DNA from: Pseudobdellovibrionaceae bacterium
GTDB taxonomy: Bacteria; Bdellovibrionota; Bdellovibrionia; Bdellovibrionales; Bdellovibrionaceae
Length of the DNA: 64,000 nucleotides
Assembly: GCA_019637875.1 (NCBI GenBank)
Contig: JAHBUW010000009.1
Location: 1 to 64,000, forward strand
Direction of reading: 5' to 3'
The position numbers and the translations under genes are program-made. Numbering within the stretch: position 1 is the first letter of the stretch; the number at the start of each line of letters is the position of its first letter. Below, in pieces: positions 9,115-18,798 of the stretch. The notes below the pieces were generated by a model. The model was not told the origin of the DNA. It worked only from the letters and a program-made list of their open reading frames with translations, and ran no database searches.

Positions 9115-10163
9115 CCGTCGCCCAGCTTTCTGAGCCCCAAACCGAACGCCACCGCGCAGAAGGGCGCGATCTGCTCCATGTACATGGTCGAGATTTTTTT
9201 ATTCCCTGAAACCACGCGCTGGCAGGGATTTAAATATTCGAAATTAAGGCGGGTCGCTTGCGACAAATTCCGAATCAAGCCCGGCGTCGCGGCCGCGCCC
9301 CCCGTGTAATAGACCTGCGAGATATTCAATCCGCCGGAGCTTCCCGCGAAGAAATCGAAGCTGTTGCGAATCTCTTCGGAAAGCACTTCGGTCGTCGAGC
9401 TGAGAACGCTGTGGACTTCGTCCGGCACCGCGCCGCCCGAAGCGGCCGACAGCTTCAACGACTCGGCCTCGCCCAAAGACACGCCCATCTCTTTGTGGAT
9501 GTCGTTGGTGTAGTTCTGCCCGCCGATCGGCATATCACGGCAGAAGACAACTTCGCCGTTCGCCACCACGACAAAATTCGTGATCGCCGAGCCCACGTTG
9601 ATCAAGCCGACGGCCTGCCCTTCCGGACGGCCGTAGTTGAATTCGAAGACGTTCGCGAGAGCGAACGCGCTGACGTCCAGAACCCCCATCTTCAGATCGG
9701 CGTTCTGCACGACTTGATAGTACTCGGCGACGAGCTCGTTCTGCGCGGCGATCAGCAGGATGTCCATCGTCTCGGAGGCTTCTTTGGGATTGATCACATG
9801 GTGCGCGAGCGAGATCGAGTTCACGTCGAAGGGGATGTACTGCTCGGCTTCCCATTTCACCTGTTCGTTCACGAGCTTCAAATCGATCCGTGGAATCGTG
9901 ATCTTCTTCACGATGACGGCGGTACCGAACATGCCGACCGCGGCGTTTTTGCGTTTGGCTTTGATTTCGGCGCAGACGGTTTTGATCGCGACCGCCAAAG
10001 AACTGACATCCGCGATGTCCCCACCGTTAATCGAGTTCGGTGGCGTCTGGATCATGCCGAAGTTCACGAGCTTCGCCCCGCTCTTCGAGACGTCGAGTTC
10101 GGCCACTTTGATGGAGCTCGAGCCAATGTCGAGTCCTAACACTTTATTGGCGCTGAAAAACAC
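9111..10163 (-). CDS. pilM: Type IV pilus assembly ATPase-fold protein PilM
   Basis: PilM is an actin-like cytoplasmic protein that binds the PilN N-terminus. The 350-aa protein shows the phosphate-1 motif GLDIGSSSIKVAEL near the N-terminus, LINVGSAITNFVVV (phosphate-2), and the adenosine motif YYTGGAAATPGLIRNLSQ. The start is GTG (10161-10163); no ATG is available in frame close by. It is the first gene of the pilMNOPQ operon, with a good promoter 42 bases upstream. Confidence 0.96.
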   Translation of the reverse strand: MFFSANKVLGLDIGSSSIKVAELDVSKSGAKLVNFGMIQTPPNSINGGDIADVSSLAVAIKTVCAEIKAKRKNAAVGMFGTAVIVKKITIPRIDLKLVNEQVKWEAEQYIPFDVNSISLAHHVINPKEASETMDILLIAAQNELVAEYYQVVQNADLKMGVLDVSAFALANVFEFNYGRPEGQAVGLINVGSAITNFVVVANGEVVFCRDMPIGGQNYTNDIHKEMGVSLGEAESLKLSAASGGAVPDEVHSVLSSTTEVLSEEIRNSFDFFAGSSGGLNISQVYYTGGAAATPGLIRNLSQATRLNFEYLNPCQRVVSGNKKISTMYMEQIAPFCAVAFGLGLRKLGDG

Positions 10164-10204
10164 GACGATGATCCCCCAACAGAAAGTCCTATTCTGATCT
10201 TCAA

Positions 10205-10233
10205 ATTATTGAATTCACATGTTTCGTTGTCAA
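10205..10233 (-). promoter_or_regulatory. Promoter of the pilMNOPQ operon (sigma70-type)
   Basis: On the minus strand a perfect TTGACA (10228-10233) is followed after 17 bases by AATAAT (10205-10210). The start would be near 10198, giving a leader of about 35 bases before pilM. An inverted repeat GGCTGGAC/GTCCAGCC (10242-10249 and 10281-10288) lies just upstream and could be an operator or the end of the pilD transcript. Confidence 0.75.
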
Positions 10234-10338
10234 AGCGAAGGGGCTGGACGGACGAAAGGAGCCCCCAGCTCTGGCACGAAGTCCAGCCGAACGGATATTT
10301 CCTGGTCTAGGTCCAGGTGGGATGTAGGTCCAGTTCCC

Positions 10339-11145
10339 TTATCCCGGAGGCGGGAAAAGCCAAGCGAGGGAGCTCGTCGAGATCCAATCCCCCGCAAAAA
10401 GCAGAATGAGTGCCGCCAGCGCCAGGTAAGGCCCGAAGGGAATCACGGCCTTCATTCCCGATTTATCCCGCAAGGCGACGATCAAGCCGCCCACGCTGCC
10501 GAGAATGCTGCTGCAAAGAATGACGAAGGGAATGCTCTGCCAGCCGAGCACGGCGCCGATCCAGGCCAGAAGTTTCATGTCGCCACCGCCCATGCCGTCT
10601 TCTTTGCGCACAAGAAAGTAAACGTAAGCGAGTGACCACAGAAAACCGTAACCGAACACCGCGCCGATCAGAGCGTCCCAGAAACTGCGATCGGGATTTA
10701 GGGCGCCGCCCACGAGCCCGATCACGATTCCCGAAAGCGTCAAGATATCCGGCAGCAGAAAGTGATCAAGGTCGATCACCGAGGCCGTCACCAGCGCGAA
10801 GATGAAAGGCAAACTTTCCGCGAAACTCCAAGTCCACCCGAAGCGCCAGAAAGCGAGCGCGAAAAGCGTCCCCATCAACAGTTCGACCATCGCGTAGCGA
10901 ATCGAAAACTTCGCGCCGCAGTTGCGGCACTTCCCCCGCAGGATGAACCAGGTCAGGATCGGGATATTGTCGTACCAAGCGATCTGCTTTTTACAGGAGT
11001 TGCAGCGGCTGCGGGGGGTGACGACGCTTTCCCCCTCGGGCCAGCGGAGGATGAAAACGTTCGCGAAACTTCCCCAAAGCGCACCGAACACGAAGAAAAA
11101 AACGATCCCGTAAATCGGCGGAAGCGCCGTGATAAGCTCAAACAA
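10339..11145 (-). CDS. pilD: Prepilin peptidase / N-methyltransferase PilD (A24 family)
   Basis: PilD cleaves the leader of type IV prepilins and N-methylates the new N-terminus. The 268-aa membrane protein has the N-terminal domain with two CxxC zinc pairs (CNSCKK, CRNCG), and both aspartates of the aspartyl peptidase: VIDLDHFLLPD and the GGGDMKLLAWIGAVLG (GxGD) motif. Multiple membrane segments follow. A TTG at 11143-11145 preceded by GGAGG is the best start. It overlaps the end of the upstream permease gene by 8 bases, so pilD is probably translated from the ABC-transporter transcript. It would process the prepilin-like proteins at 26177-30298 as well as the pilins. Confidence 0.95.
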   Translation of the reverse strand: MFELITALPPIYGIVFFFVFGALWGSFANVFILRWPEGESVVTPRSRCNSCKKQIAWYDNIPILTWFILRGKCRNCGAKFSIRYAMVELLMGTLFALAFWRFGWTWSFAESLPFIFALVTASVIDLDHFLLPDILTLSGIVIGLVGGALNPDRSFWDALIGAVFGYGFLWSLAYVYFLVRKEDGMGGGDMKLLAWIGAVLGWQSIPFVILCSSILGSVGGLIVALRDKSGMKAVIPFGPYLALAALILLFAGDWISTSSLAWLFPPPG

Positions 11146-11899
11146 GGTCCCTCCGAGAGAAGGACCATGACGCCAGCACCAAGAACAGCGCGAGCCAAAG
11201 TCCAAAGTGCAAACTTAGCATCGCGGCGGTCACTTCGGCCGCCCCGATTTCCAAAAATCTTTCCGAACGGAAATTCAGCAAATACAAATTCGGGAAAACC
11301 CGCTGGAACACGTCCGCGAGCGCCTCGAACTCTTGGCTTTTCTGCTTTTCCGCGAGGAACTTCATTTCTTCGAGCCAGTTCCCAACCAGGAAAAGGCCGA
11401 TGCCGCCGAAGACCGCCACGATGGGGCGTACCCATTGCGCCAGGAACAGCACGAACGCGAGCAGCACGAGGTTTTCGGCGAACATGCCAAGCAGGACCGC
11501 CGCGAATCGGCCCGCCGGAGCCTGGCCGCCCAAAAGCAAATACAGCAGTATGCCCTGCAGGAAAATGTGCGCGCCCACGAGGAGCGCCACCCCCAGGAAT
11601 TTCCCGAGCAGGAAAGCGGTGCGACTGACCGGACGCGCCAGCACCATCAAACAGGTCTGACGATCGATTTCACGCTGGAGGGTGAACGCGCCTTGAAAAA
11701 TAACGAGGCCGAATGCCGTCCAATGAATCGCCCCGAAACCGAGGTGAATCAAAATCCGGCGCTGTTCATCCAGCGACAGCGATCCCAGGAAGGATGACAG
11801 GACGACGAGGACGATGGCCGAAAAGAAAAGCAGCGAAACCGTCCGGTCACGGACCATTTCACGCAAGACATTGGCGGTCAGCACCCAAATCGTTCTCAT
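11138..11899 (-). CDS. ABC-2 type transporter permease, 253 aa
   Basis: Six membrane segments are visible (e.g. VSLLFFSAIVLVVLSSFLGSL, GFGAIHWTAFGLVIFQGAF, FLLGKFLGVALLVGAHIFLQGILLYLLL, LLGMFAENLVLLAFVLFLAQW, IVAVFGGIGLFLVG, LSLHFGLWLALFLVLASW). The motif REIDRQTCLMVLARPVSRTAFLLGKFLG is typical of ABC-2 membrane proteins that pair with DrrA/YhaQ-type ATPases. Its start overlaps the ATPase gene by four bases. The substrate cannot be told; the location before pilD may be incidental. Confidence 0.9.
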   Translation of the reverse strand: MRTIWVLTANVLREMVRDRTVSLLFFSAIVLVVLSSFLGSLSLDEQRRILIHLGFGAIHWTAFGLVIFQGAFTLQREIDRQTCLMVLARPVSRTAFLLGKFLGVALLVGAHIFLQGILLYLLLGGQAPAGRFAAVLLGMFAENLVLLAFVLFLAQWVRPIVAVFGGIGLFLVGNWLEEMKFLAEKQKSQEFEALADVFQRVFPNLYLLNFRSERFLEIGAAEVTAAMLSLHFGLWLALFLVLASWSFSRRDLV

Positions 11900-12786
11900 G
11901 AGCCGCTGTCCTTCGTGCCGCGCAGGGATTTAAATGCGATCTCGAGACCGACGTGCTCGCTGCCCATCCCCAAGATGCGCGCGTTCTGCCCCTGGAGTCC
12001 CTGCAGGGCTCCGATCACTTCCTCTTGTTCGCAAATGAGCTCCGAGGGCGAACGTTCCGTCGGAAGCTGGTACGCGATCCGCACGCGACTGGTCCCGCGC
12101 CCGACGAGATCGAGCGTGGGTCCCTGATAAAGAATTTTTCCTTGATCAATCACGATCAGGTCTTCGCAAAGTTCTTCGACATCGCTGAGGTAGTGCGTGC
12201 TGAAAAATACCGTGCGTCCGCGCTTCTTTTCTTCGCGCAGAATGTCTTTGATCAGGTAACGACCGTCGGGATCGAGCCCCGACATCGGTTCGTCCAGAAT
12301 CAACATTTCCGGATCGCGCAGCAGCGCCTGCGCGAAGCCCACCCGTTGCATCATCCCTTTGGAGAACGTGCGGATGCGCTTGTGTTCGGCGTGACGCAAG
12401 TTCACGCGATCGAGCGCGCGCGCCCCGGCCTGCGGAAAGTCCGCGCCCCCACCCGTCAGCTCCCAATGAAACTTCAAAAATTCGTGCGCGGTCAGATATT
12501 CATAAAGATAAGGACGCTCGGGAAGATAACCGATCTTCGAACGCACGCTCAGGTCCGACTGCGGTCGACCGTAGATCGAGACCTCGCCCCGCTGGGCGTG
12601 GATAAAACCGAGAACGCACTTCAGGCTTGTCGTTTTGCCGGAACCGTTCACACCGATGAAACCGGTCGTGACGCCCGCGCGGACGCGAAAAGAAACGTCG
12701 AAAAGCACCTGACGGGACTTTTCAAACGCGGACCCAGGGAAAGATTTGTTCAGGCCCTCGACCTTGAGGGCGAACTCTTCACTCAT
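11896..12786 (-). CDS. ABC transporter ATP-binding protein, 296 aa
   Basis: The protein has Walker A (GVNGSGKTTSLK, about residue 43), a Q-loop region (IGYLPERPYLYEYLTAHEFLKFHWELT), the signature TFSKGMMQRVGFAQALL, Walker B (MLILDEPMSGLDP) and the H-loop (VFFSTHYLSDVEELC). The C-terminal 70 residues are those seen in DrrA/CcmA-type exporters. It forms a transporter with the permease immediately downstream. Two palindromes (ATTGCAARGCAAT) sit 33-70 bases before its ATG. Confidence 0.93.
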   Translation of the reverse strand: MSEEFALKVEGLNKSFPGSAFEKSRQVLFDVSFRVRAGVTTGFIGVNGSGKTTSLKCVLGFIHAQRGEVSIYGRPQSDLSVRSKIGYLPERPYLYEYLTAHEFLKFHWELTGGGADFPQAGARALDRVNLRHAEHKRIRTFSKGMMQRVGFAQALLRDPEMLILDEPMSGLDPDGRYLIKDILREEKKRGRTVFFSTHYLSDVEELCEDLIVIDQGKILYQGPTLDLVGRGTSRVRIAYQLPTERSPSELICEQEEVIGALQGLQGQNARILGMGSEHVGLEIAFKSLRGTKDSGS

Positions 12787-12818
12787 CGTGCCGCTATTGC
12801 AGCACGATCGAACTCTCT

Positions 12819-12855
12819 ATTGCAAGGCAATGAGCTCACTCATTGCAAAGCAATG
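12819..12855. promoter_or_regulatory. Pair of 13-bp palindromes upstream of the ABC transporter
   Basis: ATTGCAAGGCAAT (12819-12831) and ATTGCAAAGCAAT (12842-12854) are nearly identical palindromes with centres 23 bp apart, about two helical turns. The second overlaps the last codons of carB. A further half-site (ATTGC) lies at 12795. The arrangement suggests an operator for a dimeric repressor controlling the ABC genes; no regulator gene is adjacent. Confidence 0.45.
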
Positions 12856-15800
12856 GAATTAGACAACGGGGACACTTCGAACTGACCGGTCCGGGCATTT
12901 TTCAGCGCGAGGATGAACGCCTCGGCCGTGTCGGTTTCGGTCAAGCACGGCAGCATCAGATCGATGCACGCGCGACGAATATCGAAGCTCGCTTCCACCG
13001 ACTTGCGACCGCGGGTCGTGTTGATCACGAACGACACGTTGCCCGAACGCAGACGATCGACGCAATGCGGTCGACCTTCGTGAACTTTGCGGAGCGCGAG
13101 CGCCTCGACACCGTTGTCCTGCATGTACTTCGCCGTTCCGCTGGTCGCCGAGATCGTGTAGCCAAGCGACACGAGCTCTTTCGCGAGGCCAAGCATCTTC
13201 TCTTTATCCTTTTCCCGCAGCGAGAAGAAGACTTCGCCGCCCGCCGGGAAAGTGACCTGACTCGACAAGAGCGCCTTCATGAGCGCCTCGGGGTAACTTT
13301 CGCCGCGGCCCATGCTTTCGCCCGTCGATTTCATCTCGGGGCCCAGGATCGAGTCCGCCTCCGGGAATTTTTTGAACGGGAAGACGACGCCTTTCACCGC
13401 GACTTGATCGCCCAGACGCCAGCTCAAGGGAAGGCCGGGCAGCTCGGCTTTACGCATCCCGAGCGTCGCGTGGACGCCGAGATCGATGAGCGGCATGCCG
13501 GTCGCCTTCACGATGAAGGGCACCGAACGCGAGCTGCGGGGGTTCGCCTCGAGCACGTAGATGACGTCATCTTTGATCGCGAGCTGCAGGTTCAAATGCC
13601 CCAGGACGCCGATGCGGTTGGCGAGCTGGATCGACAGCTGTTCGATTTTTTCGCAGGTTTCATCTTTCAAGCGCTGCGGCGGCAAAACCCCCATCGAGTC
13701 GCCCGAGTGCACGCCCGCGGCCTCGATATGCTCGACCACGCCGCCGATCACGCACCAGTCGGGACCGCGGACCAAGTCCACGTCCACTTCCAACGCGCCC
13801 TCAAGGAACTGATCGATCAGGCAAGGACGATCCGGCCCGAAGGCCTCGGCGTGACGTTCGAAGTAAGAAACGAGTTCTCCGTCCGTTTCGATGACCTCCA
13901 TCCGGCGCCCCCCGAGCACGAAGCTGGGACGGCAGATCACGGGGTAACCGAGTTCGGGCATGACGTTCAGCGCTTCGTCGATGTCCGCGGCCATCGCCGA
14001 TTTCGGGATGGCGAGGTTCAGCTCGCGGCAAATTTTCGCGAACAGGCCGCGATCTTCCGCCAAGTCGATGACGTCCATGCTGGAACCCAAAAGCTTGAAT
14101 CCACGGGCCAAAAGACCCCGCGTGAGATTGATCGGTGTCTGTCCACCGAGCTGCGAAACGAAACCGTCGACGCGCGCGAACTCCAGAACGTCGGTCAGAT
14201 GCTCGAGCGTGAGCGGCTCGAAGAACAGGTAGTCCGAGGTGTCGTAATCCGTCGAAACCGTTTCGGGATTCGAGTTGATCATCGCGACCTTATGGCCCAG
14301 CCGCTGGAACGCGCGCACGCCACGAACGCAGCTGTAGTCGAACTCGATCCCCTGCCCGATGCGGTTCGGCCCGCTGCCGATGACGGCGACGACGTTTTTC
14401 GGCTCGAGTTCGAAAGTCGGCGCCGACCAGTACGTCGAGTAGAAATAAGGCGTCTCGCTTTTGAATTCGGCGGCGCAGGTGTCGACCTGCTGGAAGCTGG
14501 CCTTCACGCCCAGCTCGCGCCGCAGATTGAAGATCTCGTCCTCGCTGCGTTCGGTGAGTTTGGCGATGCGGGCGTCCGAAATTCCGAAACGTTTCGCGCG
14601 CAGCAGCTGCGGAGCCTTCAGCGCGGCCTTCGGGTCGGCCTTGATCTCGTTTTCGAGGCGGATGACGTCTTCGATTTTTTCGAGGAAGTAGGGATGGATC
14701 TGCGTGAGCTCCGCGAGTTCCGCGACCGTCTTCCCGTCGCGCATCGCTTGGAACAGGTGGAATATCCGGCGGCTGTTCGGGAACGAGATCTTCTCGAGTT
14801 CGCAGGCGATCTCGGGCACGCCCTCGGGATGCCCCTCCAGCGAGTGCAGCGCCTTCATCATCGACTCTTGCAGCGTGCGACCAATCCCCATGACTTCGCC
14901 GACCGACTTCATCTGCGTCGTCAGGATGTCTTTCGCGCCGGGGAATTTCTCGAACGCAAAACGCGGAATTTTGGTCACGACGTAGTCGAGCGCCGGCTCG
15001 TAGCAACTGGGCGTCACCTTCGTCACGTCGTTGCGGAGCTCGTCGAGCGTGTAGCCCACCGCGAGCAGGGCCGCGATCTTGGCGATCGGGAAGCCGGTCG
15101 CTTTCGACGCCAGAGCGGAAGAGCGGCTGACCCGCGGATTCATTTCGATGACGACGCGCTGGCCGGTCACGGGATGGGTGGCGAACTGGATGTTCGCGCC
15201 GCCCGTTTCCACGCCGACCTCGTTCAGGATTTTGCAGGCTTCGTCGCGCATCGATTGGTATTCGGCATCGGTCAACGTCTGCTGGGGCGCGACCGTGATG
15301 GAATCGCCGGTGTGGACGCCGCAGGGATCGAAGTTCTCGATGGTGCAGACGACGACGAACGTGCCCGCGCGGTCACGCATGACCTCGAGCTCGAATTCTT
15401 TCCAGCCCAGGATGCTCGCTTCCACAAGGACCTCGCTGGTCGGGCTTTCGTGGAGTCCCGTCGCGAGCATGGTTTTGTACTCTTCGGGCGAATAGGCGAT
15501 GCCGCCCCCGCCCCCGCCGAGCGTGTAGTTCGGGCGCAGGACGATCGGGTAGCCCAGGCGATCGCCCGCCTCGACGCCTTGCTCGAAGGTGCGCACCATT
15601 TCCGAGGCGGGATATTTCGCGCCGACTTTGTCCAAGATTCCGCGGAAGGTTTCACGATCTTCCGCCGCGCGAATGACTTTCGGATCCGCGCCCAACAGCT
15701 TCACGTTGTACTTTTCGAGGATGCCTTCCTCGTGCAGCGCGAGCGCGAGGTTCAACGCCGTTTGGCCGCCCAGCGTGGGGATGACCGCGTCGGGGCGCTC

Positions 15801-16040
15801 CTTCGCGATGATTTTCTCGAGGAAGGGCGTCTTCAGGGGCTCGACGTACACGCGCGTCGCGATCTCGGGATCGGTCATGATCGTCGCGGGGTTCGAATTC
15901 ACCAGGATGACTTCAAGTCCCTCTTTCATCAGCGCCTTGCAGGCTTGAGTTCCGGAGTAATCGAATTCGCAAGCCTGACCGATGACGATGGGGCCAGAAC
16001 CGATGATGAGGACGCGTTTCAATTCTTGACGACGGGGCAT
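12840..16040 (-). CDS. carB: Carbamoyl-phosphate synthase large subunit
   Basis: CarB makes carbamoyl phosphate from bicarbonate, ATP and the ammonia delivered by CarA, for pyrimidines and arginine. The 1066-aa protein has the two tandem ATP-grasp halves ([27 protein letters not shown] and [20 protein letters not shown]), the central oligomerisation domain, and the C-terminal MGS-like regulatory domain ([25 protein letters not shown]). Length fits the family. AAGGAG precedes the ATG. It is the last gene of pyrB-carA-(unknown)-carB. Confidence 0.98.
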   Translation of the reverse strand: MPRRQELKRVLIIGSGPIVIGQACEFDYSGTQACKALMKEGLEVILVNSNPATIMTDPEIATRVYVEPLKTPFLEKIIAKERPDAVIPTLGGQTALNLALALHEEGILEKYNVKLLGADPKVIRAAEDRETFRGILDKVGAKYPASEMVRTFEQGVEAGDRLGYPIVLRPNYTLGGGGGGIAYSPEEYKTMLATGLHESPTSEVLVEASILGWKEFELEVMRDRAGTFVVVCTIENFDPCGVHTGDSITVAPQQTLTDAEYQSMRDEACKILNEVGVETGGANIQFATHPVTGQRVVIEMNPRVSRSSALASKATGFPIAKIAALLAVGYTLDELRNDVTKVTPSCYEPALDYVVTKIPRFAFEKFPGAKDILTTQMKSVGEVMGIGRTLQESMMKALHSLEGHPEGVPEIACELEKISFPNSRRIFHLFQAMRDGKTVAELAELTQIHPYFLEKIEDVIRLENEIKADPKAALKAPQLLRAKRFGISDARIAKLTERSEDEIFNLRRELGVKASFQQVDTCAAEFKSETPYFYSTYWSAPTFELEPKNVVAVIGSGPNRIGQGIEFDYSCVRGVRAFQRLGHKVAMINSNPETVSTDYDTSDYLFFEPLTLEHLTDVLEFARVDGFVSQLGGQTPINLTRGLLARGFKLLGSSMDVIDLAEDRGLFAKICRELNLAIPKSAMAADIDEALNVMPELGYPVICRPSFVLGGRRMEVIETDGELVSYFERHAEAFGPDRPCLIDQFLEGALEVDVDLVRGPDWCVIGGVVEHIEAAGVHSGDSMGVLPPQRLKDETCEKIEQLSIQLANRIGVLGHLNLQLAIKDDVIYVLEANPRSSRSVPFIVKATGMPLIDLGVHATLGMRKAELPGLPLSWRLGDQVAVKGVVFPFKKFPEADSILGPEMKSTGESMGRGESYPEALMKALLSSQVTFPAGGEVFFSLREKDKEKMLGLAKELVSLGYTISATSGTAKYMQDNGVEALALRKVHEGRPHCVDRLRSGNVSFVINTTRGRKSVEASFDIRRACIDLMLPCLTETDTAEAFILALKNARTGQFEVSPLSNSIALQ

Positions 16041-16050
16041 GTTCGTCTCC

Positions 16051-16719
16051 TTAAGCGCGGGCTTCGTCCGAGTAAATCTTCTGCACGGAAACGTGTTTGT
16101 ACTGTTCCGTGCGCATGTTCATTTTCAAAAGGCGGAGCATGAGATCCTGCGGACTGAGATCCGGATCTTTGCGATGCGCTTTCACTTCGGCCAGGATGTA
16201 CTTGCGCGCGTCCTGCGGATGGAAGCAAAAGCCGCGCATGAAAATCCAATTTCCACCGTTGGGAACCAAACGCGCTTCGAAGATCTGTTCACTTTCCACG
16301 CCGAAACCGAAGTTCGGGTTCACGATCTGCAGTTTTTCGTTTTTCAGCAGATCCAGGAAGATCACGGTGTCGCCCTTGGTCTTCACGTACTCGAACAGAC
16401 CGTGGCGATGGTGGCGCATGTGATCGATCAGGACGATCTCTTCCGGATCGAACCGCAGTTCACGCGTCAGGAAAAGCGACTCCAAAGGCGTTTGGCGAAA
16501 GCCGTTCAACGAGCGCGTGAAAAAGTACCAGTCGAAAAACTGCGACATCCGCATTTCGAACTGGGGTGAAGACTCTTCCGGCACCGAAAGCGGCTGGAAG
16601 AAACGCACTTTCGCGTCCTGAACCTCGTCTTTGTGCAAGGGACCCGCGAAGTGCGCGAGCGACTTCTGAATCACCGCCGCGTAATCGCCGAACAGCTCTT
16701 TCGGAGTTTTAATCGTCAT
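16051..16719 (-). CDS. Unknown 222-aa protein inserted between carA and carB
   Basis: I do not recognise this protein. It is soluble, with no signal peptide or membrane segment. It is rich in aromatic and charged residues, with a His-rich patch ([15 protein letters not shown], about residues 100-114). The ATG at 16717-16719 overlaps the carA stop (ATGA junction) and has AAGGGAAG upstream, so translation is coupled to carA. The carB start is 10 bases after its stop. A longer frame extending to 17067 lies inside carA and is a shadow. Its place in the operon suggests a role tied to carbamoyl phosphate or pyrimidine supply, but nothing in the sequence shows an activity. Confidence 0.85.
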   Translation of the reverse strand: MTIKTPKELFGDYAAVIQKSLAHFAGPLHKDEVQDAKVRFFQPLSVPEESSPQFEMRMSQFFDWYFFTRSLNGFRQTPLESLFLTRELRFDPEEIVLIDHMRHHRHGLFEYVKTKGDTVIFLDLLKNEKLQIVNPNFGFGVESEQIFEARLVPNGGNWIFMRGFCFHPQDARKYILAEVKAHRKDPDLSPQDLMLRLLKMNMRTEQYKHVSVQKIYSDEARA

Positions 16720-17807
16720 GACTTCCCTTTCATGGGTTGGTCCTGGATCATCTGACCCACGAAGAAATCGAACAGCGGACTCGCATCGTGCGGACCCGGG
16801 CGGCTCTCCGGATGGTATTGGATTCCCAGACACTTCCGCTCGGCCGAAAAAAGACCCGCCACGGTCATGTCGTTGAGATTCGTCTGCGTGACCTTCACGT
16901 CTTTCGGCAACGTGAGCGGGTCGACCGCGTAGCCGTGGTTCTGGCTGGTCATGTACACGCGGTTCAGCAGATCGTCCTTGATCGGATGATTGCTGCCACG
17001 GTGACCGAACTTCAGCTTGTAAGTCTTCGCGCCCAGCGCGAGGCCCAGAATCTGGTGCCCCATGCAAATCCCGAAGACCGGCAGTTCGCCGATGAGCGAG
17101 CGCACGGTTTCCGGAGCTTTTTGGACATCCGAAGGATCGCCGGGGCCATTCGTCAGCATCAGCCCCTGGGGTTTCACGGCCAAGATCTCTTCCTTCGTCG
17201 CCCGCGAAGAGAACACGGTCAGCTCCGAGCAGCGCTGCTCGAGCTCGCGCAAGATGTTCTCCTTCGCGCCGAAATCCATGACGGCGAGTTTAGGTCCCGC
17301 GGGATTGGTCCCGCGGCGGACTTCGACGCCACGGCGTGAGGCGGCCCAAACCCAGTCTTTGTCTTTCACTTTTTCTTTGGCGATGAGATCGCGCGCGAGG
17401 GCCCGCGCTTCGTCCTCTTTTTCGGCTTTCACGAGGGCGCCCCAGGGGGTTCCGCCTTCGCGTAGACGCAAGGTCAGACGGCGCGTATCGAGTTCCGCCA
17501 TCGAGGGGATGCCGAATTCGGCCAGCCGATTGACCCAGGTCTTATCGCGTTCGTTGTCCTGGATCTGGAGCGCCATGAAGCCTTGGATCCAGTATTTGCG
17601 CGACTCCCAGACCGCTTTGTCGACGCCGTAGTTGCCCATCATCGGCGCGGTCATCAGAACGATCTGCGAGTAGTACGAGGGATCGGTCGCGATTTCTTCG
17701 TAACCCGAGTGCGAGGTGTTGAAGACGACTTCGCCGGCACGGTTTTCACCGCCCTTCCAGACGCCTTCGAAACTTTCGCCGGACTCAAGAATCAAAAAGC
17801 CCTTCAT
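16716..17807 (-). CDS. carA: Carbamoyl-phosphate synthase small subunit (glutamine amidotransferase)
   Basis: CarA hydrolyses glutamine and passes ammonia to CarB. The 363-aa protein has the N-terminal CPSase_sm domain (SFEGVWKGGENRAGEVVFNTSHSGYEEIATDPSYYSQIV) and a C-terminal class I GATase. The nucleophile Cys is in PVFGICMGHQILGLALGA and the His/Glu pair in IQYHPESRPGPHDASPLF. It overlaps pyrB and the next gene by four bases each. Confidence 0.97.
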   Translation of the reverse strand: MKGFLILESGESFEGVWKGGENRAGEVVFNTSHSGYEEIATDPSYYSQIVLMTAPMMGNYGVDKAVWESRKYWIQGFMALQIQDNERDKTWVNRLAEFGIPSMAELDTRRLTLRLREGGTPWGALVKAEKEDEARALARDLIAKEKVKDKDWVWAASRRGVEVRRGTNPAGPKLAVMDFGAKENILRELEQRCSELTVFSSRATKEEILAVKPQGLMLTNGPGDPSDVQKAPETVRSLIGELPVFGICMGHQILGLALGAKTYKLKFGHRGSNHPIKDDLLNRVYMTSQNHGYAVDPLTLPKDVKVTQTNLNDMTVAGLFSAERKCLGIQYHPESRPGPHDASPLFDFFVGQMIQDQPMKGKS

Positions 17808-18700
17808 TGCAAATCCCCTTTCAGCACCGCACGGAGGAGCGCCTCACGCAACCACACGCCGTGCGCGACCTGGTCCAAAATCAAACTACGATGGTCACGA
17901 TAGACCTCGGTGTCCAGCTCGACCCCGTGATTGACGGGGCCGGGATGCAGAATCAACGTCGACTCCGGAATCCGCGCCAGATGTTCTTTCGTCAACGCGA
18001 AGTCGCGGCGAATCTCCGCCAGAATCTTCGAATCGCTCGCTCCCGAGCCGTGCCGTTCATTCTGATAGCGAAGCGCGATCACCACGTCCGCCCACTCGAG
18101 CGCCTCATTCACATTCGCAAAACGTGCGACGCCCGAATCCGGAAGCATCGAAGCGGGGCCGCAGAAACGAACCTCGCCCCCGAACTTCGGCCACAACTCC
18201 AGATGGGATCCCGCCACGCGGCTGTGTTTCAGATCCCCCAGAAAAACGACCTTGAGACCTTCGAGGGGACGGCGCTCGCCGATGGTGAACAGATCGAGCA
18301 AGGCCTGCGTGGGGTGCCCGCGCTTCCCCCAACCCGCGTTGATCACCGGAATTTTGAAGTCCCGCGCGAAAGTGTCCAAAGCCAGCTCATCGCCCCCGCG
18401 CACGATCATCACCGAAGGCCCCATCGCCGCCACATTGGCGAAGGTATCCTCGGGCGTTTCGCCCTTTTCCATGGAGGTCCCCGCCCCACCTTGGAAAACC
18501 AAGGGGCCGAGCCCCGCACGGTAACAGGCCGATTCGAAGCTCAAGCGCGTACGCGTGCTGGCCTCGAAGAACAAAAGGGCCGCGGTTTGGCCCAAAAAAT
18601 CGGGACGACCGGGTTTATTTTTAAGGGAACGCGCCAGGGAAAAAAGGCTCTCCGTTGATGTTTTGGAGATTCCGCTCAGAGAGAGTAGGCCGTTGGTCAT
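17804..18700 (-). CDS. pyrB: Aspartate carbamoyltransferase catalytic subunit
   Basis: PyrB joins carbamoyl phosphate and aspartate to carbamoyl aspartate, the first committed pyrimidine step. The 298-aa protein has the carbamoyl-phosphate loop LLFFEASTRTRLSFESACYRAG, the GDLKHSRVAGS motif, and HPGPVNHGVELD near the C-terminus. No pyrI (regulatory subunit) gene is adjacent. It begins the pyrB-carA-unknown-carB unit, 98 bases after the end of a signal peptidase gene on the same strand. Confidence 0.96.
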   Translation of the reverse strand: MTNGLLSLSGISKTSTESLFSLARSLKNKPGRPDFLGQTAALLFFEASTRTRLSFESACYRAGLGPLVFQGGAGTSMEKGETPEDTFANVAAMGPSVMIVRGGDELALDTFARDFKIPVINAGWGKRGHPTQALLDLFTIGERRPLEGLKVVFLGDLKHSRVAGSHLELWPKFGGEVRFCGPASMLPDSGVARFANVNEALEWADVVIALRYQNERHGSGASDSKILAEIRRDFALTKEHLARIPESTLILHPGPVNHGVELDTEVYRDHRSLILDQVAHGVWLREALLRAVLKGDLQ

Positions 18701-18798
18701 TAAAAACCCAAGCTAGCGGCCACCCCGGCCCCCGTCAATGAAACCCGTGTCAGTTCTTTTGCAATTTGGGTCAAGACGCTTCTCGAGTGAAAAAGCGA

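Noticed and set aside
12843-16142. 1099-residue plus-strand open frame
   Set aside because: It lies wholly antisense to carB, is very rich in Arg/His/Asp as expected of high-GC shadow frames, and has no family features.
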